Assembly: GCA_025363575.1 (NCBI GenBank)
Contig: JANYDM010000024.1
Coordinates: 1 to 9,508 of the forward strand
Reading direction: 5' to 3'
DNA: 9,508 nt
Origin: Betaproteobacteria bacterium
Lineage (GTDB): Bacteria > Pseudomonadota > Gammaproteobacteria > Burkholderiales > SG8-41
Each line of letters opens with the position of its first letter. Position 1 is the stretch's first letter. Position numbers and translations under genes: made by a program. The notes under the pieces were generated by a model. It saw nothing but the letters and a program-made list of their open reading frames with translations, ran no database searches and had not been told where the DNA came from. This document shows, one piece after another, positions 6,135 through 9,508 of this stretch.

Positions 6135-7112
6135 ATGCGTCATTTTTCCTTCAGGCTGTATATCTCGACTTGCATGCTGGGAACGCTGTCCATCATGCCG
6201 GCACGCGCGCAGGAATTTCCCGTCAAACCGCTGCGGTTGATCGTCCCGTTGTTGCCCGGTTCCGGCACCGATGTCATTGCACGCACTTTTGCCAGCGCGT
6301 TTGCGCAAGGTCTGGGGCAGTCGGTAGTCGTCGAGAACAAGGCCGGCGCGGCGACCACGCTGGGCGCCAATTTCGTGGCGAAGAGCGCGCCCGACGGCTA
6401 CACCTTGCTGGTGGCAACCACCAGCACTCTGGCGGTATTGCCGACCGTGCAGGCAACGCCATACGACACGGTCAAGGATTTGACGCCGATCGCGGCGTTC
6501 TCAATTGCGCCTTTCGTTCTCTGCGTGTCGGCCGAGTCGCGCCTGAAGAGTTTGCGGGATTTGATCGCGACGGCCAAGGCCGAGCCGGGGCGCCTCACGT
6601 ACGCATCCAGCGGTACCGGCACGATGACGCAGATGGCGGTCGAGTTGGTGAGCGTCGTCGCTAAAATCAATTTACTGCACGTGCCGTATAAAGGCGTCAC
6701 GGGCGCATATCCCGACGTTCTCGGTGGCCGCATCGATCTCATCGCTGACGCGCCGGCCTCGACGCTGCCGCAGATCAGGGCAAATAAATTCCGCGCATTG
6801 GCAGTGACCGGCATGCGGCGCAGTCCAATGCTGCCCGATGTGCCGACAGTCGCGGAGCAGGGCTTGAGTGGCGCCGAAGCCGAATTCGTCACCGGCATAC
6901 TCGCGCCGGCCGGCACGCCGCGCACAGTTATCGTGAAGCTGCAGGATGAAGCCCTGAAGGTCGCGCAGAGTGCCCCCTTTCGCGACTTCCTCGCCCAGCA
7001 GGGCTATGAGCCGCTGGCGGCCGGTTCAGCGGACTTCGCGAAGCACGTGCGAGACGGGCTCGTAAAGTGGGCCGCCGTCGTCAAGGAGCGAAATATCAGA
7101 GTCGAGCAGTGA
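6135..7112 (+). CDS. TTT (Bug-type) periplasmic solute-binding protein 2
   Basis: This is a second receptor of the tripartite tricarboxylate family, 325 residues. The signal peptide spans 1-25 (PARA before Gln26). The mature start EFPVKPLRLIVPLLPGSGTD (Asp46) is the family signature; ENKAGAATTLG, SAPDGYTLL, HVPYKGV, LPDVPTVAEQGL and the GILAPAGTP block follow. It differs from receptor 1 at many positions, including GSGTD instead of GGGTD, so it is not a recent copy. GGAGA at 6119-6123 lies eleven bases before ATG 6135, a rather long spacing. The gene converges with the minus-strand dehydrogenase with only nine bases between stops, so transcripts may overlap. It may be co-transcribed with the YHYH gene or use the TATAAT box in the gap. 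Ligand unknown. Confidence 0.92.
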   Translation: MRHFSFRLYISTCMLGTLSIMPARAQEFPVKPLRLIVPLLPGSGTDVIARTFASAFAQGLGQSVVVENKAGAATTLGANFVAKSAPDGYTLLVATTSTLAVLPTVQATPYDTVKDLTPIAAFSIAPFVLCVSAESRLKSLRDLIATAKAEPGRLTYASSGTGTMTQMAVELVSVVAKINLLHVPYKGVTGAYPDVLGGRIDLIADAPASTLPQIRANKFRALAVTGMRRSPMLPDVPTVAEQGLSGAEAEFVTGILAPAGTPRTVIVKLQDEALKVAQSAPFRDFLAQQGYEPLAAGSADFAKHVRDGLVKWAAVVKERNIRVEQ

Positions 7113-7121
7113 CGACCCTGA

Positions 7122-8123
7122 TCACGACGGGTGCTGCACGTTGAACATCGGCTCCTTGCGTATCCAGTGGCCGAAGTTGGCGATGAACATTTCGGCGACC
7201 CGTTTTTCGTTGCCGCTCGAGGCCGACGCGTTGTGCGGCGATACGATCACGTTAGGCAGGTCCCAGATCGGCGAATCCGCGGGTAACGGTTCCTGGCGGT
7301 GCGCGTCGAGCGCCGCGCCGGCGAGGTGGCCACTGCGGATTGCTTCTATAAATGCCGCTTCATCCATTACTTCGCCGCGTCCGATGTTGATGAGGTAGGC
7401 GCCTTTTTTCATGCATTTGAATGCGTCCGCGTTGACGAGGTTGCGCGTTTCTTTTGTCAGCGGGCATGCGATGACGATCCAATCGGCGCGCGCCAGCACC
7501 GCGGGAAGCGCCGACGGCGGATGCATTTCGTCGACCGGATCGCCCGGCGCCATGGGGCTGCGGCGTACGCCAATGATCTTCAGGCCGAACGCGCGAGCAT
7601 AGCCGGCAAAGATCTTGCCGATCGCGCCGACGCCGATGAGAACCAGAGTTTGCCCTCGCAAGTCGGGCGGCACTGCTTTGCCGCGCAAGGGACGCCATTC
7701 GTGCTTGTGCTGACCCTGCATATAGCCGTGAAAGCCGCGCGCCAGCATCAGCAGTCCGGCGAACCCGGTTTGCGCGACGGGCTCGGCGTTCGAGCCAGTC
7801 GAGCTCGTAAGCGTCACACCGCGCGCGTCGAGCGCGGTAACGAAAGGTTGCTGACCGATGCCTGAACTTTGCAAGTTCAGCCATTTCAGGCTTTTCGATG
7901 CGATGACGGCATCGTCGAACGCGGCGTAGAGCTGCTCGTCGAACCTCAAGTCGCGATCGACGAAAGCGCAATCGATACGATCGCAGTCGGCCTGCGACAG
8001 GCGCGCGCCTTGTGCTGCGGGCGGCGACATGAATTCGACGGTTGCGCCGGCGCTGCGGGCAATCTCTTTCAGTTTTTCACCGAAGCCGGCGATGAATTGT
8101 TTGGAAACCAATGCAGTGGGCAT
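7122..8123 (-). CDS. D-isomer-specific 2-hydroxyacid dehydrogenase
   Basis: The 333-residue cytoplasmic enzyme would interconvert a D-2-hydroxyacid and the 2-oxoacid with NAD(P)H. The Rossmann nucleotide motif GVGAIG is at 164-169. The strand after it ends GVRRS (Arg187, Arg188); basic residues there usually indicate NADP(H) preference, as in glyoxylate/hydroxypyruvate reductases, whereas NAD enzymes have an acidic residue. The catalytic triad is present: Arg249 in NIGRG, Glu278 in RQEPLP and His297 in SPHNAS. The signature IACPLTKETRNLVN at 218-231 is also clear. The N-terminal substrate domain is diverged, so substrate is uncertain. It has a good promoter on the minus strand in the divergent region. 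The ribosome site is weak (GAAAG). It is convergent with TTT receptor 2 and divergent from TTT receptor 3, suggesting linked carboxylate metabolism. Confidence 0.92.
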   Translation of the reverse strand: MPTALVSKQFIAGFGEKLKEIARSAGATVEFMSPPAAQGARLSQADCDRIDCAFVDRDLRFDEQLYAAFDDAVIASKSLKWLNLQSSGIGQQPFVTALDARGVTLTSSTGSNAEPVAQTGFAGLLMLARGFHGYMQGQHKHEWRPLRGKAVPPDLRGQTLVLIGVGAIGKIFAGYARAFGLKIIGVRRSPMAPGDPVDEMHPPSALPAVLARADWIVIACPLTKETRNLVNADAFKCMKKGAYLINIGRGEVMDEAAFIEAIRSGHLAGAALDAHRQEPLPADSPIWDLPNVIVSPHNASASSGNEKRVAEMFIANFGHWIRKEPMFNVQHPS

Positions 8124-8159
8124 GAAGACTTTCGGGGTCGAGGATGCGACAGGCTCCGC

Positions 8160-8189
8160 AGAATATTGAATGACGGTCGGTTATGTCAA
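8160..8189 (-). promoter_or_regulatory. Sigma70-like promoter for the D-2-hydroxyacid dehydrogenase gene
   Basis: Read on the minus strand, a perfect TTGACA (plus positions 8184-8189) is followed after 18 bases by TATTCT (8160-8165), which matches four of six -10 bases. Transcription would start near 8152, giving a leader of about 30 bases before ATG at 8123. This is the best promoter match in the window. TGAC at 8171-8174 and GTCA at 8185-8188 form a short inverted repeat over the -35 and spacer that could be an operator, but this is speculative. Confidence 0.55.
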
Positions 8190-8194
8190 CCCGG

Positions 8195-8229
8195 GGCCGC
8201 GCAAACATGCAGCCGCGACCGTTTTTTTT
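8195..8229 (+). terminator. GC stem followed by eight T, intrinsic-terminator-like, in the divergent region
   Basis: GGCCGCG at 8195-8201 can pair with CGCGACC at 8214-8220 with one mismatch, around a 12-base loop. G and then eight T (8222-8229) follow. The layout resembles a rho-independent terminator on the plus strand. No plus-strand gene ends just upstream, so it would act on an early transcript toward TTT receptor 3 or on read-through antisense to the dehydrogenase. The stem is short, so the call is tentative. Confidence 0.3.
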
Positions 8230-8237
8230 CGATTACT

Positions 8238-8266
8238 TTGTATAGCTCGCATTAGCAGTAGATAAT
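8238..8266 (+). promoter_or_regulatory. Possible promoter of TTT binding protein 3
   Basis: TTGTAT at 8238-8243 (three of six -35 bases) and GATAAT at 8261-8266 (five of six -10 bases) are separated by exactly 17 bases. The start would fall near 8273, about 30 bases before ATG 8303 and upstream of its strong ribosome site. The weak -35 suggests activator help. It lies downstream of the hairpin and T run, so that hairpin would not affect this transcript. Confidence 0.4.
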
Positions 8267-8290
8267 CCGGGCTGATTGCACAAACGAGCC

Positions 8291-8297
8291 GGAGGAG
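8291..8297 (+). promoter_or_regulatory. Strong ribosome binding site that sets the start of TTT binding protein 3
   Basis: GGAGGAG lies five bases before ATG 8303. An in-frame TTG at 8276 would add nine residues ahead of the signal peptide, but it lies upstream of this site. The site and the immediate signal peptide after 8303 decide in favour of ATG 8303. Confidence 0.8.
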
Positions 8298-8302
8298 AGG
8301 AT

Positions 8303-9259
8303 ATGAACCGCACGAGGACATGCCTGAGCATTTTGCCGCTTGCGTTGAGCGGACTTGCCGGTGCGCAGAACTTTCCCGACAGACCGATACGCGTGCTGGT
8401 GCCGTTTGCCGCCGGCAGCGGCACGGACATTCTCGCGCGCATCGTGACCGAAGAGATGCGCGCGAACATGGGCGCCAATTTCGTGATCGACAATCGCGCG
8501 GGCGCCTCTGGCCAAATTGCTGCCGAGCTTGTCGCGAAAGCGAATCCCGACGGTTATACGTTATTGCTTTCCACGAATACCCCGCACTCGGCGAACCCTT
8601 TCTTGTTCAAAAAAATCAATTACGATCCGATCAAGGATTTCGCCGCAGTCTCGCGAATGATTTATTTTGTTTTCATCCTGGCGGTGAATCCGAATTCCGG
8701 AATCAAGAGCGTTCCGGAGCTCATTGCGCACGTCAAGGCAAACCCGGGCAGGATTTCGTATGCGTTCGGCAACAGCACGGGACAGGTGAACGGCGCCTAC
8801 TTCACGAGCGCCGCGAAACTCGACGCGCTGCCGGTTCCATACAAGAGCACGCCGCCTGCGATGACGGACCTGATATCCGGCCAGGTCCAGTACATGTTTG
8901 TCGACGCGGCATCGAGCCAGGGCCACGTAAAGTCGGGACGCTTGCGCGCGATCGCGGTCATGTCGGACAAGCGTTCCGCCGTGCTGCCCGAACTGCCTGC
9001 GGTTGGCGAGACCGTGCCTGGATTCGACACTGTGCCCTGGGCAGGTATGTTTGTTCCCGCGGGAACGCCGCGGGCGGTCATCAACCGGCTCAATGCTGAA
9101 ATCGTCAAGGCCATCAACAAACCGGCAGTCAATCAAAAGCTGGCCGACATGGGCTTGCAGCCGGCGCCAAGCACACCGGCCGAGCTGGATCGGTTCGTAA
9201 AAGAGCAGCTTGCGGCATGGGGACACAAAATCAAGGATGCGGGAATACAGCCGGAGTAG
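8303..9259 (+). CDS. TTT (Bug-type) periplasmic solute-binding protein 3
   Basis: This is the third tripartite tricarboxylate receptor, 318 residues from ATG 8303. The signal peptide covers 1-21 (GLAGA before Gln22). The signature NFPDRPIRVLVPFAAGSGTD ends at Asp42; IDNRAGASGQIAAELVAKANPDGYT, PVPYKSTPPAMTDLISGQVQYMFVD, LPELPAVGET and GMFVPAGTPRAVINRLN follow in family order. The ANPDGYTLLLSTNTPHSANPFLFKKINYDPIKDF block marks it as a different subgroup from receptors 1 and 2. It has its own promoter candidate and lies divergently from the hydroxyacid dehydrogenase, an arrangement often placed under one regulator; no regulator gene is in the window. No TctA/TctB gene follows: the next element is an insertion sequence about 110 bases on, which may have separated it from former neighbours. 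Ligand unknown. Confidence 0.92.
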   Translation: MNRTRTCLSILPLALSGLAGAQNFPDRPIRVLVPFAAGSGTDILARIVTEEMRANMGANFVIDNRAGASGQIAAELVAKANPDGYTLLLSTNTPHSANPFLFKKINYDPIKDFAAVSRMIYFVFILAVNPNSGIKSVPELIAHVKANPGRISYAFGNSTGQVNGAYFTSAAKLDALPVPYKSTPPAMTDLISGQVQYMFVDAASSQGHVKSGRLRAIAVMSDKRSAVLPELPAVGETVPGFDTVPWAGMFVPAGTPRAVINRLNAEIVKAINKPAVNQKLADMGLQPAPSTPAELDRFVKEQLAAWGHKIKDAGIQPE

Positions 9260-9325
9260 TTCGAATAGCGAGGGTGGCTGCGCTGTAGACCAATAGTTGA
9301 AAATGCGCGCACCCCAACGCGGGCC

Positions 9326-9345
9326 GGTCCGACGATAGTCTGTCC
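9326..9345 (+). other. Imperfect hairpin downstream of TTT binding protein 3
   Basis: GGTCCGAC at 9326-9333 faces GTCTGTCC at 9338-9345 across a four-base loop, with six of eight pairs formed. It lies 67 bases past the receptor stop and has no T run. It could be a weak 3' stem of that transcript or a remnant near the IS insertion point. The rest of 9260-9367 shows no coding potential I can support. Confidence 0.2.
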
Positions 9346-9367
9346 TACGCAAGTATCAGCCGTTGCC

Positions 9368-9508
9368 CTAGTGTCGTGAGTCTGAAATACGTTTACAAAA
9401 TCTGGCGAGGCTGTCGAGAATTTCATCAGCGGACTTGGACCAGAGAAAGGGTTTTGATTGCTGGTTATGAAAATCGAGGTACTGACGGATGGCGTTCTCC
9501 AATTGCAC
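9368..9508 (-). CDS. IS630-family transposase, C-terminal fragment
   Basis: On the minus strand, in frame from base 9508, 46 residues read VQLENAIRQYLDFHNQQSKP, then an FLWSKSADEILDSLARFCKRI block ending at a TAG stop. This is the usual C-terminus of IS630/Tc1-mariner-type DDE transposases, where a (L)-x-x-A-I-x-x-Y-(I/L)-x-x-H-N segment is followed by a K-P-F-x-W-x-x-x-A-D-x-I-L block and a short basic tail. The enzyme excises and inserts its element at TA sites. The N-terminal helix-turn-helix and the DDE catalytic residues lie outside the window. The gene points into the island, convergent with TTT receptor 3. The cut is the window edge, not a mutation. Confidence 0.85.
   Translation of the reverse strand: MQLENAIRQYLDFHNQQSKPFLWSKSADEILDSLARFCKRISDSRH
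9369..9508 (-). mobile_element. 3' end of an IS630-family insertion sequence, partial
   Basis: The transposase tail on the minus strand runs up to the sequence CTAG at 9368-9371. IS630 elements insert at TA and duplicate it; members of the IS870 group are reported to use CTAG and to borrow the target bases to complete the transposase stop codon. Here the stop TAG (minus strand of 9368-9370) overlaps the CTAG, which fits that arrangement. I therefore place the outer end at the TA 9369-9370. The other end is beyond the window, so the boundary is inferred. Confidence 0.65.

Noticed and set aside
8276..8302. TTG start extending TTT receptor 3 by nine residues
   Set aside because: The strong GGAGGAG site lies between this codon and ATG 8303, and the signal peptide begins properly at 8303.
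8320..9099. A 259-codon plus-strand frame inside TTT receptor 3
   Set aside because: It lies wholly within the receptor gene in another frame and has no recognisable motif.
1..9508. The two flanking insertion sequences as a composite transposon
   Set aside because: They belong to different families (ISL3 and IS630), so their ends cannot be used together by one transposase. The island is better read as a region that received two separate insertions.
1..9508. tRNA, rRNA, CRISPR, toxin-antitoxin or phage defence genes
   Set aside because: I looked on both strands and saw no cloverleaf, repeat-spacer pattern or motif that supports any of these.

Overview
The window is a GC-rich bacterial accessory or catabolic region, most likely from a betaproteobacterium of the Burkholderiales type. 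The main reason is the three separate Bug-type periplasmic binding proteins of the tripartite tricarboxylate transporter (TTT) family, mixed with a CoA-transferase, dehydrogenases and a hydrolase; expansion of Bug genes is typical of that group. This taxonomic call is an inference from gene content, not from a marker gene.

Layout, left to right. The window opens inside the 3' end of an ISL3-family insertion sequence (transposase tail 1-99, inferred element end at 137). This element has removed the N-terminal part of a CaiB/BaiF CoA-transferase gene (remnant 138-995). In the same direction follow a TTT binding protein (1018-1980), an Ldh-family malate/lactate-type dehydrogenase (1996-3003) and, after a 101-base gap, a Tat-exported amidohydrolase resembling 2-pyrone-4,6-dicarboxylate hydrolase (3105-4049). 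A hairpin at 4071-4093 probably closes this unit. A second rightward group holds a family-3-like solute-binding protein (4156-4980), a secreted YHYH-domain protein (5015-6076) and a second TTT binding protein (6135-7112). A D-2-hydroxyacid dehydrogenase lies on the minus strand (7122-8123). It converges on the second TTT gene with a 9-base gap and diverges from a third TTT binding protein (8303-9259) across a 179-base promoter region. The window ends inside the 3' end of an IS630-family insertion sequence on the minus strand (9368-9508).

How the genes may work together. The three TTT receptors and the family-3-like receptor would capture small organic acids or related solutes in the periplasm, but no membrane permease is encoded here. 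The hydrolase, the two 2-hydroxyacid-type dehydrogenases and the (now truncated) CoA-transferase suggest breakdown of hydroxylated or lactone-type carboxylic acids. The substrate cannot be read from the sequence. I found no RNA genes, CRISPR arrays or phage genes. No clearly undescribed system is evident. The points most worth checking are the two IS boundaries, the exported hydrolase with Asn where the superfamily usually has Asp, the set of orphan receptors, and the secreted YHYH protein with a Cys-rich tail.
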